Shown here: positions 37,351-47,456 of the stretch, piece after piece
How the letters are laid out: each line of letters begins with the position of its first letter
Position numbering within the stretch: position 1 is the stretch's first letter
Source: Pseudomonadales bacterium
GTDB lineage: Bacteria > Pseudomonadota > Gammaproteobacteria > Pseudomonadales > Pseudohongiellaceae
DNA: 64,000 bases
Assembly (NCBI GenBank): GCA_023254735.1
Contig: JALRKV010000013.1
Span: forward strand, 1-64,000
Direction: 5' to 3'
Translations under genes and position numbers: made by a program
The notes under the pieces: model-generated
Told to the model about the DNA's origin: nothing
The model's input: only the letters and a program-made list of their open reading frames with translations
Databases searched by the model: none

Positions 37351-39495
37351 ATGACATCAACAGACACTCTTAACTCCGAAGATCCGACGACAGACGCACT
37401 CCCCGTCACGGAAACAGCGGACACAGCAGATATACCTGAGGCGATCGCTGCAACCCCGCCAACGACTGAGATTACGCCGCAGCCCTCCAATGAATCTGAA
37501 GAGCATGACACGTCTGCACAGCCTAAAACCGACGCGGTTGCTAGCCGCGAGAAGACACAGCCGATTTATGCAGACCCGATTGCTGAGCTCAGTGTTTTGG
37601 CGCCGCTTATTAAAGCGCTGACTGCTAAACAAACGACAGAAATAAATTCGCTCGGCAACAGACTGGGAGAGATTCGCAAACAGCTTCCTCTAGATGCCTC
37701 TCTCGCGAAGGATAAAGGTCAGGAGCTGCATGCCCAGATGGTTGCTCTTCTCGCCAGCAACAAAGCTCACCAAGAAGAGATGAGCAGCAAGGCCAACGCG
37801 TATATCGAGGAACTGAAAATCGCGCTAGAAGGCGGGCATTCAGATGCAAGCTTATCTGCGTGGGACAAAATTCAGTCAGCGCTCATACCGCTTAGCGGCA
37901 AGCTACGCAATGGCGTGCAGAAGCAGTTAAATGAACACCGAACCCGCTATCAAGAACTGAAAGACTGGAAACTTTTCGCCTCGGCTGAAAAAAAGAAAGA
38001 GCTCATCGCGGCCATGCAGCTCCTTATAGAGTCCGAAATTCAGGGCCCGGAACGAGCTAAGGCAATCAGCGCCGCGCATCAAGAATGGAAGACGCTCGGT
38101 CGATCCCAGCAGAATGAATCGCTCTGGAAGAAGTTTAAGAAACTCTCTGATGAAGCCTATGCGCCATGCAAAGATCACTTTAAGCAGCGTAAGCAGTCGC
38201 TGGTGGAAAATTTTGCCAATCGCGTCGCGCTCTGCACACAGCTCGAGGCCGATCTAGAACGTCTCAGCGCCAGCGAGAAAAACGACGGCGCAGCTGTTCA
38301 ATCAGAGGAGGATATCAAGGCGGCGCAGCAGAAGCAGTCGGCCGAAATCGGTGCAATAATCACTGCCGCCGAGAAAAGCTGGAAAGAGACAGCGCCAGTC
38401 GAACAGGCGAAGATAAAAGAGTTGCAGAAGCGCTACTATGGCCTACTCAATGCGCTTCGCAAAGTCAGGCGCGAAGCAAGCCAAGAGAACGCAAAACGCA
38501 AACAGGATGCGATTGCGCAAGCGGAGGCTCTAGCTGCATCTGAGGACCGAGGCGAGGCGATGCGCGCAGCGAAAGAGTTGCAGCGCCAGTGGAAAGAGAT
38601 TGGCCCAACTACTCACAAGGATGACCAAAATTATTGGCGCGCTTTCCGCGCAGCCTGTGACAGCATTTTCTCACGCGAATCCACAGACACGTCAGAGTCA
38701 AGACCGCGCAGGGAAAACTCTACAGGACGAAGTTCAAAATCCGCAGCAGTCGACATTACCAAGATCAGCCAAGAACTGGACACCCTGCTTACAGAGCTCG
38801 AGAGTCTTCTCGGCGCCGACGATGAGGCGTTCAGACAAACACGGGAGCGCTATCAAGACTTGTCACAACAATTCTCTGCAGCCTTAAGCCCCAAGCTCGG
38901 CAAACGCGGCAGAGAATACACAGAGCGGTTCACTACGCTTAAACGACGGTTCGACACCCGCTACAAGTCGCTTCCAGATAAAAAGCAGCAGCAGCGAATT
39001 GAGACGGTTACTGCGCTCACCAATCGGCTAGATGCGCTTGAACAAAGCCTACTTGACACGCAAACGAGCGAAGAATTCCAAGCAGTAAAGACTGCATTTG
39101 ACATGGAGGACTGGCGAGCTCAGATCCGTCCAGATGATGCCTCGCTTACGACTATCCTAGACAAGCGCTTGGACGCACTACTCAACGCGAACGCGGCTAG
39201 CGATCTAGAAAAGCTAAGTAGCGAAGCCGCTCAGCAGGCGAGGAAACTATGCACTGAGCTAGAAATAAGCGCCAATGTTGAAACCCCCACAGCTGATCAG
39301 CCACTTCGTATGCAGTTGCAGCTTGAACAACTCAAAGCTGTATTCGGTCAGGCAAAACGCTCAGCGGCTGACGTAATCAAGCATTCGCGTGATGAACAGT
39401 TAAGACTTCAGTGTTTAGGCCCGTTATCGAAGGCACAGCGAGACGCGCTAAATGAGCGCTTTGACGCGGCAGCTGCGAAGCTTAATCGAGGATGA
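37351..39495 (+). CDS. DUF349 domain protein, coiled-coil rich
   Basis: The 714-aa protein starts at ATG 37351; an in-frame TTG at 37237 gives an unlikely extension. After an acidic, Thr/Pro-rich N-terminus (residues 1-65) it is almost wholly helical and charged, with repeated DUF349 units marked by Trp-centred motifs such as AISAAHQEWKTLGRSQQ with LWKKFKKLSDEAY, and AAKELQRQWKEIGPTTHK with YWRAFRAACDSIF. Long coiled coils are expected. No membrane helix or signal peptide, so it is cytoplasmic. DUF349 proteins are common in gammaproteobacteria, and their role is not settled. Confidence 0.85.
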   Translation: MTSTDTLNSEDPTTDALPVTETADTADIPEAIAATPPTTEITPQPSNESEEHDTSAQPKTDAVASREKTQPIYADPIAELSVLAPLIKALTAKQTTEINSLGNRLGEIRKQLPLDASLAKDKGQELHAQMVALLASNKAHQEEMSSKANAYIEELKIALEGGHSDASLSAWDKIQSALIPLSGKLRNGVQKQLNEHRTRYQELKDWKLFASAEKKKELIAAMQLLIESEIQGPERAKAISAAHQEWKTLGRSQQNESLWKKFKKLSDEAYAPCKDHFKQRKQSLVENFANRVALCTQLEADLERLSASEKNDGAAVQSEEDIKAAQQKQSAEIGAIITAAEKSWKETAPVEQAKIKELQKRYYGLLNALRKVRREASQENAKRKQDAIAQAEALAASEDRGEAMRAAKELQRQWKEIGPTTHKDDQNYWRAFRAACDSIFSRESTDTSESRPRRENSTGRSSKSAAVDITKISQELDTLLTELESLLGADDEAFRQTRERYQDLSQQFSAALSPKLGKRGREYTERFTTLKRRFDTRYKSLPDKKQQQRIETVTALTNRLDALEQSLLDTQTSEEFQAVKTAFDMEDWRAQIRPDDASLTTILDKRLDALLNANAASDLEKLSSEAAQQARKLCTELEISANVETPTADQPLRMQLQLEQLKAVFGQAKRSAADVIKHSRDEQLRLQCLGPLSKAQRDALNERFDAAAAKLNRG

Positions 39496-39527
39496 AAAAG
39501 GTGAGGCTAAAGCGTCCGACCGAAAGT

Positions 39528-40679
39528 TTAGTCGGATCCTACTTTGAGTAGAACACTATTGGCGTAGCTGCGGAGCCAATAACCGCGAAGCTCATCGGTT
39601 ACGGTATCCAAGCGCTGCTCGAAAGCAGCGAGATCAGAGGGCTTAGCCTGCCAATTTTCTAGAATCCGACGCGCATGGAGACATTCATCTTCGGTAAGCA
39701 TACCAGCTGCGAGCAGGCGCTGAAGTGCGAGATAGTTAATGTCCTGAAGTCGATAATTAGCCAGAATTTGCGCATCGATGCGCGCGGCAATCGCCTCAGG
39801 GTCGTCGGTGTCAAGTACCAGCTCCTGCCCGAAGGCAACGTGTACTGCCCCTTTCTGACCCATCATGCCGGTGACGATCGAGCGTATATCGCTGCCTTCG
39901 TCCTTTTGAAAATCTCCCTCTTTTGCGCGTATATAAAGCTCTTGCGCTTTCAGCGTATCGCATGCGTCATATTGATACGAGAGCGTCACCGGCACAATAT
40001 TTAGCCTCGCCAAGCTCTCGCGCATCGGTTCCTTACGATGTGCGATCGCGAGCATTTTCAAAAGTGCAGGATCAGTCCTATCGATTCCGTCTTTCGCCCG
40101 CCCCTCGCGCTGCGCGATCCACACATTATTTTTAGTTTCGATACAGTGATGAATGTATTCGGAGAGCAATCGTGACGAAGCCAGTAGCTCACGTCCCTTA
40201 ACCGAACGCTTAACGATGAAACTTTTGTTCAACCTCATCAGATCCGATACAAAAGGTTTTTTTAGTAGATTGTCGCCAATTGCTATTTGCAGTGTCTCGA
40301 ATCCAGCGTGATAAAGCATGTAATTTACAAATGCGGGATCCATCGCGATATCGCGATGATTACAAATAAAGACATAGCTTCGGTCGGGGTTCAGATTCTC
40401 TAGACCCGAATGAGTAAGCGAGGTTGTCGTCTCCTCAATCATCTTATCCATATACTTCGCAATGACGTGCTGTATTGCTCTTATGCTATCGACGCCACGA
40501 AGCTGCTTGGCGAGTGTGTATTTCGCAAGGCGCCGCGCTAGGAAAGGAAGGAATCGAGAAAGTTTTGGAGCATAGAAGCGCGCGATACTGTCGAGCATAT
40601 CAGAATCTCGCAGGAGCGACGCCAGCACTGCCTTGACCTCAGCATCTTGATACGGCCTGATTTCCTGAAACTTATCCAT
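39528..40679 (-). CDS. PlsC/PlsB-like acyltransferase
   Basis: The 383-aa protein carries the glycerolipid acyltransferase block I motif HX4D in FICNHRDIAMDPAF and a variant of block III in WIAQREGRAKDGIDR. It has no clear membrane anchor. Such proteins transfer acyl groups to glycerol-3-phosphate, lysophosphatidate or related acceptors at the inner membrane. The C-terminal part (about residues 280-383) has no motif I know. It converges with the DUF349 gene and has sbcB upstream on the same strand. The acceptor is unknown. Confidence 0.78.
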   Translation of the reverse strand: MDKFQEIRPYQDAEVKAVLASLLRDSDMLDSIARFYAPKLSRFLPFLARRLAKYTLAKQLRGVDSIRAIQHVIAKYMDKMIEETTTSLTHSGLENLNPDRSYVFICNHRDIAMDPAFVNYMLYHAGFETLQIAIGDNLLKKPFVSDLMRLNKSFIVKRSVKGRELLASSRLLSEYIHHCIETKNNVWIAQREGRAKDGIDRTDPALLKMLAIAHRKEPMRESLARLNIVPVTLSYQYDACDTLKAQELYIRAKEGDFQKDEGSDIRSIVTGMMGQKGAVHVAFGQELVLDTDDPEAIAARIDAQILANYRLQDINYLALQRLLAAGMLTEDECLHARRILENWQAKPSDLAAFEQRLDTVTDELRGYWLRSYANSVLLKVGSD

Positions 40680-40767
40680 ATTCCCTCGACTGCGCTCTCA
40701 TTTACCATCGCGCCGTTCAGCAACCGGCCCACGCTGGCTTTGACCACTCGGTTCTCGCGCGCGAATT

Positions 40768-42198
40768 TTACTGGTTTCCCGCCGCAATAGGTAGAGAGGC
40801 GACGTACGCATTTAGCTCATCCAACAAAGGCCTCGCCGCATCCCCTCCTCGCTCTAACGCCTCGGCAAAACCCAAATCGTATTTCTTTCGGGCCTCTGGA
40901 TCATTTATGCGGTTTAAACAAAACTCTCGCCATACGACGACCTCTTCTTCTGTCAGAGTCTCTGGGTAATTGCGCGCGCGATAGCGAAACAACATTTCCT
41001 TTAATCGCTGGTCTCGAAAGGGAATATCCAGACGGCCGAGATCGGCCGGCGCCGAGCGTCGTACAGTCTGCATTAATTTTTTATCTGAATCGCCAAAAAA
41101 GCCGGAATAAATCATGAAATCCGGATCAGTCTCAGGATCTCCCTCGCCGGCCTGGCTAAAGGCTTTCGTTACGGTCGCCGCCACATTGCGTTTTGCTCTT
41201 ACTGCTTCAAAGTGAGGCAGCCAGACTGATTTATCCACGCCGTATTCGGCAGCAATTGTCTCATCGAGCACACCGAGAGGCGCAACTACCGGGCATTTAT
41301 TTGTGGCAATTACATGCAGAGGGAGCGGGTCCTCTCCGACGGGCAAATCACTTCGGCGTTTGTAGAGTCTCGCAGCGAGCTCTTCGCCGCTGAGGCCCAG
41401 CCAGTGCGTGGGGTCAACTCGTAAATCGCAGGCGATTATCGCGTTGGTATTCGTTGGATGCGCGCACAGCGGCATTACCAATGACAAACATCCTAACCGT
41501 GCGGGGAATGCCATTGAAACAAACACTACGGGTTTTTGCGTTACAAGATCAAACTGGGCGCGAACAGCAACTTTCGAGCGTGAATTATAGGCATAATCAT
41601 AAAGCTTGGGTTGCGCGCGGCGCAGAAGCTTAGCCATCTCAATCGTCGCAATTACATCGGCAAGTGCGTCGTGCGCTGCACCGTGTTCAATCCCGTTAGC
41701 AACCGTTAGCTGATCAAGCCGAAAACTGCGCGATCCATCTTCCTTAATCGGCCAGTTTATCCCCTCTGGGCGAACGCCAGCGCAAAGGCGCACAACGTCG
41801 ATAAGATCCCAGCGCGAATTACCATTTTTGTACTCGCGCTCATAGGGATCGTGAAAATTACGGTATAGCAACTGCCTCGTCATCTCATCATCAAAACGCA
41901 AACTGTTATATCCAGCGACGCATGTGCCAGGCTCGGCAAATTCGGCAAGAATTCGTTCAATGAATTCCCGCTCACACACCCCTTGTGCCGCGGCTGTTTG
42001 AGGAAGAATGCCGGTGATGTAACAGGCCATCGGCTCGGGTAGAAAATCTGGACTAGGCTTGCAATAGAGCAGCAAAGGCTCGCCGATGATGTTGAGATCC
42101 TCGTCTGTGCGTACACCAGCGAATTGCGAGGCGCGATCACGCTTTGGGTCTTTACCAAACGTTTCGAAGTCGTACCAATAGATACTTTTGCCTGCCAT
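40768..42198 (-). CDS. sbcB: exodeoxyribonuclease I
   Basis: Exonuclease I degrades single-stranded DNA 3' to 5' and takes part in recombination and mismatch repair. The 476-aa protein (E. coli 475) has the DEDDh motifs: Asp10 and Glu12 in YWYDFETFGKDP, the Asp in AGYNSLRFDDE, and GAAHDALADVIATIEMA. The C-terminal SH3-like and helical regions are present (NYPETLTEEEVVVWREFC). ATG at 42198. It is divergent from pyrB. Confidence 0.96.
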   Translation of the reverse strand: MAGKSIYWYDFETFGKDPKRDRASQFAGVRTDEDLNIIGEPLLLYCKPSPDFLPEPMACYITGILPQTAAAQGVCEREFIERILAEFAEPGTCVAGYNSLRFDDEMTRQLLYRNFHDPYEREYKNGNSRWDLIDVVRLCAGVRPEGINWPIKEDGSRSFRLDQLTVANGIEHGAAHDALADVIATIEMAKLLRRAQPKLYDYAYNSRSKVAVRAQFDLVTQKPVVFVSMAFPARLGCLSLVMPLCAHPTNTNAIIACDLRVDPTHWLGLSGEELAARLYKRRSDLPVGEDPLPLHVIATNKCPVVAPLGVLDETIAAEYGVDKSVWLPHFEAVRAKRNVAATVTKAFSQAGEGDPETDPDFMIYSGFFGDSDKKLMQTVRRSAPADLGRLDIPFRDQRLKEMLFRYRARNYPETLTEEEVVVWREFCLNRINDPEARKKYDLGFAEALERGGDAARPLLDELNAYVASLPIAAGNQ

Positions 42199-42408
42199 TT
42201 CTATTTCCTCCAGCGCCTGCTAGCGCCCTTTTCTCGCCGCAGCATTGGCATTTATTCACCATTACAGGCTTGCGTACAACTGTAGTAGACTTATCGGCGG
42301 TTAGCGGCTCTTCCGCAGTGTCATAAACTGCGCGAGGTAAAGAGTAATCGCGCAAACGTTAGCCGCATAATCAGTCAGCAGCCAAAATAATAAGGACTAA
42401 CTAGCTTC

Positions 42409-43428
42409 ATGGATTTCCGCGGCAGCCACATCACCAGCGTAACCCAGTTCGACAGAGCAGCGATTGAGCGAGTTTTCGATGTTGCTGATAGCATGCAGCC
42501 TTTCGCTAGGCGCGAACGCCGCACTAACGCATTGGACGGCGCTATTCTCGGCAACATGTTTTTTGAACCAAGTACCCGCACACGCTTTAGCTTCGGCTGT
42601 GCGTTTAATCTGCTCGGTGGTTATGTACGAGAAACGTCCGATATCAAAACCTCATCGATTTCCAAGGGCGAGTCGCTCTATGACACTGCGCGCGTCGTGA
42701 GTGGCTACAGTGACATAATCGTGATGCGCCACCCTCAGGCTGGATCAGTTGAGGAGTTTGCACGTGCAAGCCGAGTCCCCGTGATCAACGGCGGAGACGG
42801 GCCTAATGAGCACCCCTCGCAGGCACTACTCGATCTTTATACGATAAAGAAAGAGCTTAACGCGAACGGGCGAAAAATCGATGGCATGCGTATCGCGATG
42901 GTTGGGGACCTAAAGCACGGGCGCACTGTCCATTCGCTTTCCCAACTTCTTCTCTTGTTCAACAACATAACTTTCACGCTTATTTCACCATTGGAACTCA
43001 AGATGCCCGAGGGTATTGTGTCCGAGCTACGCGCGGCAGGCCACAGCGTGATCGAAACCGACGACATGGAAAAAGGGCTCAACGATAACGACACTGTGTA
43101 TCTTACTCGCATCCAAGAGGAACGCTTCAGCAGCAGGCTCGAAGCCAATATTTATCGAGGCCGCTTTAAGCTTAACCAAGAGATCTACACGCGTAATTGC
43201 GCGCCTAACACGGTCATCATGCACCCGCTTCCGCGCGATTCCCGCGAAGACGCCAACGAGCTTGATAACGACTTAAATCAGCATCCCAACCTCGCTATTT
43301 TCAGGCAAACAGACAACGGGGTAGTTGTCAGGATGGCGCTTTTTGCGCTGATCCTCGATGTCGTAGAGCTCGTCGAAGCCAAATCGAGCGAGGTGAAGTG
43401 GTACACCGCGAGTCGTTTCGACAACTAG
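42409..43428 (+). CDS. pyrB: aspartate carbamoyltransferase catalytic subunit
   Basis: PyrB makes carbamoyl-aspartate, the substrate for PyrC. The 339-aa protein has the carbamoyl phosphate motif FEPSTRTRF (Ser55-Thr-Arg-Thr-Arg59), KGESLYDTARVVSGY, the HPSQALLDL segment and the C-terminal MHPLPRD aspartate loop. It is longer than E. coli PyrB (311), mainly after MHPLPRDSRED. No pyrI regulatory gene or inactive pyrC-like gene follows, so quaternary structure and regulation are open. ATG at 42409. Confidence 0.95.
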   Translation: MDFRGSHITSVTQFDRAAIERVFDVADSMQPFARRERRTNALDGAILGNMFFEPSTRTRFSFGCAFNLLGGYVRETSDIKTSSISKGESLYDTARVVSGYSDIIVMRHPQAGSVEEFARASRVPVINGGDGPNEHPSQALLDLYTIKKELNANGRKIDGMRIAMVGDLKHGRTVHSLSQLLLLFNNITFTLISPLELKMPEGIVSELRAAGHSVIETDDMEKGLNDNDTVYLTRIQEERFSSRLEANIYRGRFKLNQEIYTRNCAPNTVIMHPLPRDSREDANELDNDLNQHPNLAIFRQTDNGVVVRMALFALILDVVELVEAKSSEVKWYTASRFDN

Positions 43429-43449
43429 CCCCATCGATCGGAGAATACT

Positions 43450-44898
43450 ATGCTCTCAACTCAAGACTATTTGGCGCTCGACGCCGTTGCGCTCGGTGAG
43501 GGCATTGCCCGCGGTGAGTTTAGTGCATTCGAGGTGACTCAATGCGCAGTCGATCGCGCCCGAGAGGTAAACCCCAGCCTCAATGCAATCGTGCACGAAA
43601 ACTATGAGACCGCGCTTGAGCGCGCAGCCTCGCTCCCCGGAAACAGCTCCTCTCTACTCGCTGGAGTGCCTTTTCTCATTAAAGATCTGAGCCCCGCCGC
43701 AGGTCTACCTGTGACTTTCGGCAGCGCGCTATTTAAAGGGTTCATCGCTCAAAACAATGCCAAGATTGTCCAACGCTATGTTGACTCAGGCCTCACCATA
43801 CTCGGCAAAACCAATACGCCAGAATGGGGACTTACACTGACGACAGAGCCTGTGCTGACTGGCGCGTGTCGCAATCCATGGCATCTCTCGCACTCCACAG
43901 GCGGCTCTTCGGGCGGCGCTGCAGCTGCGGTTGCGGCCGGCATCGTCCCCGCAGCCCATGCTAGCGACGGCGGCGGCTCAATACGCATACCTGCCGCAAA
44001 CTGTGGACTTTTTGGCCTTAAACCTAGTCGCGGACTCACGACCATCGAAGGCACGCTTGCTGAGTGCTGGAGCGGACTCAGTGTCGGCCATGTAGTGAGC
44101 CAAACGGTTCGCGATAGCGCGGCTTTTCTCGACCTAATTTCGCTGCGAGGCACTGGACTGTTCGCAAATCCATTGCTTTCAGTCGAGTCAAAAAGTGGCT
44201 TCGATGGCTTTTTGGCGGCGCTCCGCCAACCAGCACCTGCGGGGCTGCGTGTTGCGCTCATCACCACCCATCCTACTGGCGAAGAAATCGACTCGGAGGT
44301 GCTTGCCGGTGTGCGCGCTGCGGGAAAGCTACTTGAAGACCTTGGGCACAGTGTAGAGGAGCGCGCACATCCTGCGGATCACGCGAAGGCGGGCGCCGCC
44401 ATGTCCAAAATCATTGGAACGCATGTCTTGCAAAGTATTAAACCGCGTCTCGATTCTCTCGGCTTGAGCTTAGACGAAGCCCCCGTAGAGCTATCCACAA
44501 AGGTGATGGCAAAGGGCGGCGCTAAAGTGAGCGCATCTGACTACGTGACGGCTCGAGACCATCTCAGAAAGCTGGAACTGGACATGCTTGCTTTTCATGA
44601 ATCGGTGGATGTTATTGTCTCACCAGTGCTAAGCAAACCGCCTGCACCGCTCGGATGGCTCGACATGAATAGCAATGACCTCAAGGACTATGCCGCCAAA
44701 TTCAGCCAGTACAGCGGCTTCACTGCGTTCTATAACGGCACGGGCGCGCCGAGCATGTCCGTGCCGCTGCACCGCAGTAGTGCAGGCCTGCCCATTGGCA
44801 TTCAGATGAGTGCAGACTGGGGTCAAGACGCCCTGCTTTTGCGGCTCGCTGCTCAGCTGGAAAGCGCTGCACCCTGGACGCGCAGAGCGCCTCTCTAA
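43450..44898 (+). CDS. amidase (amidase signature family)
   Basis: The 482-aa protein belongs to the amidase signature enzymes, which hydrolyse amide bonds with a Ser-cisSer-Lys triad. Lys78 (FLIKDLSP), the cis-Ser in TGGSSGGAAAAVAAG (Ser153) and the nucleophile in DGGGSIRIPAA (Ser177) are all present. Overall it resembles 6-aminohexanoate-cyclic-dimer hydrolases and general amidases rather than GatA, and no gatB/gatC genes are near. It follows pyrB by about 20 bp on the same strand, which may only be convenience. Substrate unknown. Confidence 0.88.
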   Translation: MLSTQDYLALDAVALGEGIARGEFSAFEVTQCAVDRAREVNPSLNAIVHENYETALERAASLPGNSSSLLAGVPFLIKDLSPAAGLPVTFGSALFKGFIAQNNAKIVQRYVDSGLTILGKTNTPEWGLTLTTEPVLTGACRNPWHLSHSTGGSSGGAAAAVAAGIVPAAHASDGGGSIRIPAANCGLFGLKPSRGLTTIEGTLAECWSGLSVGHVVSQTVRDSAAFLDLISLRGTGLFANPLLSVESKSGFDGFLAALRQPAPAGLRVALITTHPTGEEIDSEVLAGVRAAGKLLEDLGHSVEERAHPADHAKAGAAMSKIIGTHVLQSIKPRLDSLGLSLDEAPVELSTKVMAKGGAKVSASDYVTARDHLRKLELDMLAFHESVDVIVSPVLSKPPAPLGWLDMNSNDLKDYAAKFSQYSGFTAFYNGTGAPSMSVPLHRSSAGLPIGIQMSADWGQDALLLRLAAQLESAAPWTRRAPL

Positions 44899-44913
44899 GC
44901 GCTGCTAGCGCTT
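44897..44913. terminator. hairpin at the end of the amidase gene
   Basis: AAGCGCT and AGCGCTT form a 7-bp perfect stem with a 3-base loop right at the amidase stop codon. Only a short T-run (AAGTTTG) follows, so terminator function is uncertain. Confidence 0.4.
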
Positions 44914-45120
44914 AAGTTTGCGCGGATTTTGAGCAAATCTAGACCAGTGCCACGCTTGCCAAGGAAATAAACCTCGTTTATTTTCCAAGGCAACATCGTT
45001 CATCGTAGAAGCTATTTTAAGGAACGCTACCAAGAAAATTAGCGTGCCTATGATGTTACGATGGTGATTCTATTCTGGTTAAGACACGAAAATTACGTAA
45101 ATAGTCACCTTGGAGAGACC

Positions 45121-46221
45121 ATGCTAACCAATCTTCCCAACCCCTCGATGCTGTCTGCGCTGTCTGGGCCAGCAAAGGTTGTTGCGCCAATACGCGCCGC
45201 CTCTGCGTCTTCGCTGTTGCCGATACTGTTAGTCACTTCGTCAATGGTTGCGTTCATGCCCGCTGCCTATGCTCAATCAGGTGTGACCGAATGGGGCGTT
45301 CCCGATCTCCAAGGCAACTGGAAAAACGCGACGGTGATGCCGTTCGAGCGACCAGCCGAACTCGGCACTAAACGCGCCTATACAGAGGCCGAGGCGATCG
45401 AACTCGAACGGCAGGCACAGCGCGCGGTTGAAGAGGACAATGAGCCGCTCGACCCAGATCGACCAGCACCCGCTGCCGAGGCCCTGCCGCCGGTTGGCAA
45501 CTACGATCTCTTTTGGACTGATCGCGGCATGTTCTTGCCCACAATCGACGGCGAATTCCGAACGTCCGCAATCATTGACCCTGCCAATGGACGCATACCC
45601 GAGCGGGTGGCGGGCTTCAACGAAAGGATGGCTGCGCTAGCGGTTGGCAAGCCGGACCGCAACGACGGTCCAGAAGGACGCTCGCTCGGCGAACGGTGTC
45701 TTGTCGCGTTCGGCAACAGCTCGGGACCGGTGATGAGTCCTGTGATGTACAACAGTCACATGCAAATCGTCCAGTCACCGGGGTATGTCACAATTGTGGT
45801 TGAGATGGTTCATGACGCGCGCATTATTAAAATAAGCGACGACAGATCCCCAGCCGCACCAGTGCTCGACAAGTGGATGGGAGACTCTATTGGGCGCTGG
45901 GAAGGCGACACACTTATCGTCGAAACCAAACACTACAATCCGTGGCACAGCTATCGGGGTGCACCCACCGACAATTTAACCGTGACGGAAACCTTTCGAC
46001 GTGATGGCAACAACAAATTAATTTACGGATTTACCGTGGATGATCCGTCGGTTTACACCGCACAGTGGTCTGGGGAATACCCGCTATCTCGAATCGAAGA
46101 GCCAATTTACGAGTACGCCTGCCACGAAGGCAACTATGGGATTATCGGCATTCTTGCCGGCGCGCGACGTTTAGAATCGCTAGAGGACGCCGGGGTAGAT
46201 CTCGCAATCGATCAAGAGTAG
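45121..46221 (+). CDS. secreted protein of unknown function
   Basis: I start this gene at ATG 45121 (366 aa), which has GGAGAGACC directly upstream; the frame is open from 45061. A signal sequence (about residues 28-51, SSLLPILLVTSSMVAFMPAAYAQS) implies export. The mature part has features of a family of uncharacterised periplasmic proteins common in Proteobacteria and Acidobacteria, with VPDLQGNWKNATVMPFERP at the start and a later GRWEGDTLIVETKHYNP. No catalytic motif is evident. It lies between the amidase and converging xdhC. Confidence 0.75.
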   Translation: MLTNLPNPSMLSALSGPAKVVAPIRAASASSLLPILLVTSSMVAFMPAAYAQSGVTEWGVPDLQGNWKNATVMPFERPAELGTKRAYTEAEAIELERQAQRAVEEDNEPLDPDRPAPAAEALPPVGNYDLFWTDRGMFLPTIDGEFRTSAIIDPANGRIPERVAGFNERMAALAVGKPDRNDGPEGRSLGERCLVAFGNSSGPVMSPVMYNSHMQIVQSPGYVTIVVEMVHDARIIKISDDRSPAAPVLDKWMGDSIGRWEGDTLIVETKHYNPWHSYRGAPTDNLTVTETFRRDGNNKLIYGFTVDDPSVYTAQWSGEYPLSRIEEPIYEYACHEGNYGIIGILAGARRLESLEDAGVDLAIDQE

Positions 46222-46226
46222 ATGCG

Positions 46227-47252
46227 TTACTGCCGTAGCCCATAGCGTACGGCAGTAATTTCGGCCATGACAGCGATAGCAATTTCGGCAGGCGTTTTAC
46301 TGCCTATCGAGAATCCTATAGGCGCATGCAATGCCTGAATTTGATCCTCGCTGAGACCAAGCTCTGGCAGTCTCTCGCGTCTAGCAGCAGAGGTCCGTTC
46401 AGACCCCATAGCACCAACGTAAAAGGCATCCGTTTTAAGCGCTTCCATCAGAGCCATGTCGTCGACTCGCGGGTCGTGTGCAAGCGCTACAATACCGCTA
46501 TAGGGATTACTGAATTTTGCGCGCACCAAATCATCGGGCAAGCTCGCAGAAATCTCGACGCCGTTTACTGACCAATGGTCGAGGTAGTTCGGGCGGGGGT
46601 CGCAGAGCGTTACTTCATACTCCAGCGCAATCGCCATCTCGGCGACATAGCGGGCAACATCACCTGCTCCCAGCAAGAGCAGGCGGTAGACCGGACTCAG
46701 CCGGTGCACCATCACCTCATCGCCTACCTCTACCGCCTCGGATTTCGAGTCACCGCAATCCATTGCCAAGGAGCTTGATGCCGAAATCGTGCCTGCGTCG
46801 ACGCTGTGCACGCTCAGCGCGCCCGTAGCCAAATCAACTCGGCGACTCACTGTCGAATGACTCTGCAAGGCCTGAACTAATTCGGCAAAAACAGCCCTAT
46901 TTGCAGGCGACGGTTCAATTGACTCAAGCAGCACATGAAGCTGACCTCCACAGGGTAGTTTCAAGCGCGCCTGCTCTGCCTCAGTTACGCCATATTCGAT
47001 GACAAACGGGCCACCTTCGGCTTCATATCTCGCTCTAAGAGTCCCGTCTTTAAGCTGCTCTAAAAAATCTTCCTCGATGCAACCTCCAGACAGCGACCCC
47101 ACAAGCTCGCCCTGCACATTACAAGCGAGCATTGCACCGATAGGTCTGGGCGATGATCCCCATGTCTTCAAAATCGTACAAAGCCAAACCTGTTGAGAGG
47201 CCGCTAACCAGTCGTTAACGCTTTCGATAATGTGCTGCTGACTACTGCGCAT
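46227..47252 (-). CDS. xdhC: XdhC/CoxF family molybdenum enzyme maturation protein
   Basis: XdhC proteins bind molybdenum cofactor, help its sulfuration and insert it into xanthine dehydrogenase-type enzymes. The 341-aa protein has the N-terminal XdhC part with TWGSSPRPIGAMLACN and SLSGGCIEEDF, and a C-terminal Rossmann-like part with YRLLLLGAGDVARYVAEMA and GAMGSERTSAARRERL. Length and order are normal. No hydroxylase structural genes are near, so its target is elsewhere. It may pair with the MobA/MocA-like protein at 32954. Confidence 0.9.
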   Translation of the reverse strand: MRSSQQHIIESVNDWLAASQQVWLCTILKTWGSSPRPIGAMLACNVQGELVGSLSGGCIEEDFLEQLKDGTLRARYEAEGGPFVIEYGVTEAEQARLKLPCGGQLHVLLESIEPSPANRAVFAELVQALQSHSTVSRRVDLATGALSVHSVDAGTISASSSLAMDCGDSKSEAVEVGDEVMVHRLSPVYRLLLLGAGDVARYVAEMAIALEYEVTLCDPRPNYLDHWSVNGVEISASLPDDLVRAKFSNPYSGIVALAHDPRVDDMALMEALKTDAFYVGAMGSERTSAARRERLPELGLSEDQIQALHAPIGFSIGSKTPAEIAIAVMAEITAVRYGLRQ

Positions 47253-47456
47253 GGCGTGTCTTTCTCTCTAATTAATTTTCTGCGTGGTCGGATTGGGCGC
47301 GCCAGAACGCTGCTCTAAGGTGATGAACTGTTCTGGCGGTGTCCGATTCTAACAAAAACACGCAGCAATCGATCAAACGTTTTCAATCGGCACCTAAGCC
47401 GCAGCAATGCAGGCTGATAACAGCGTTTTGACGCGCATTAACCACCCGCGCAAGCG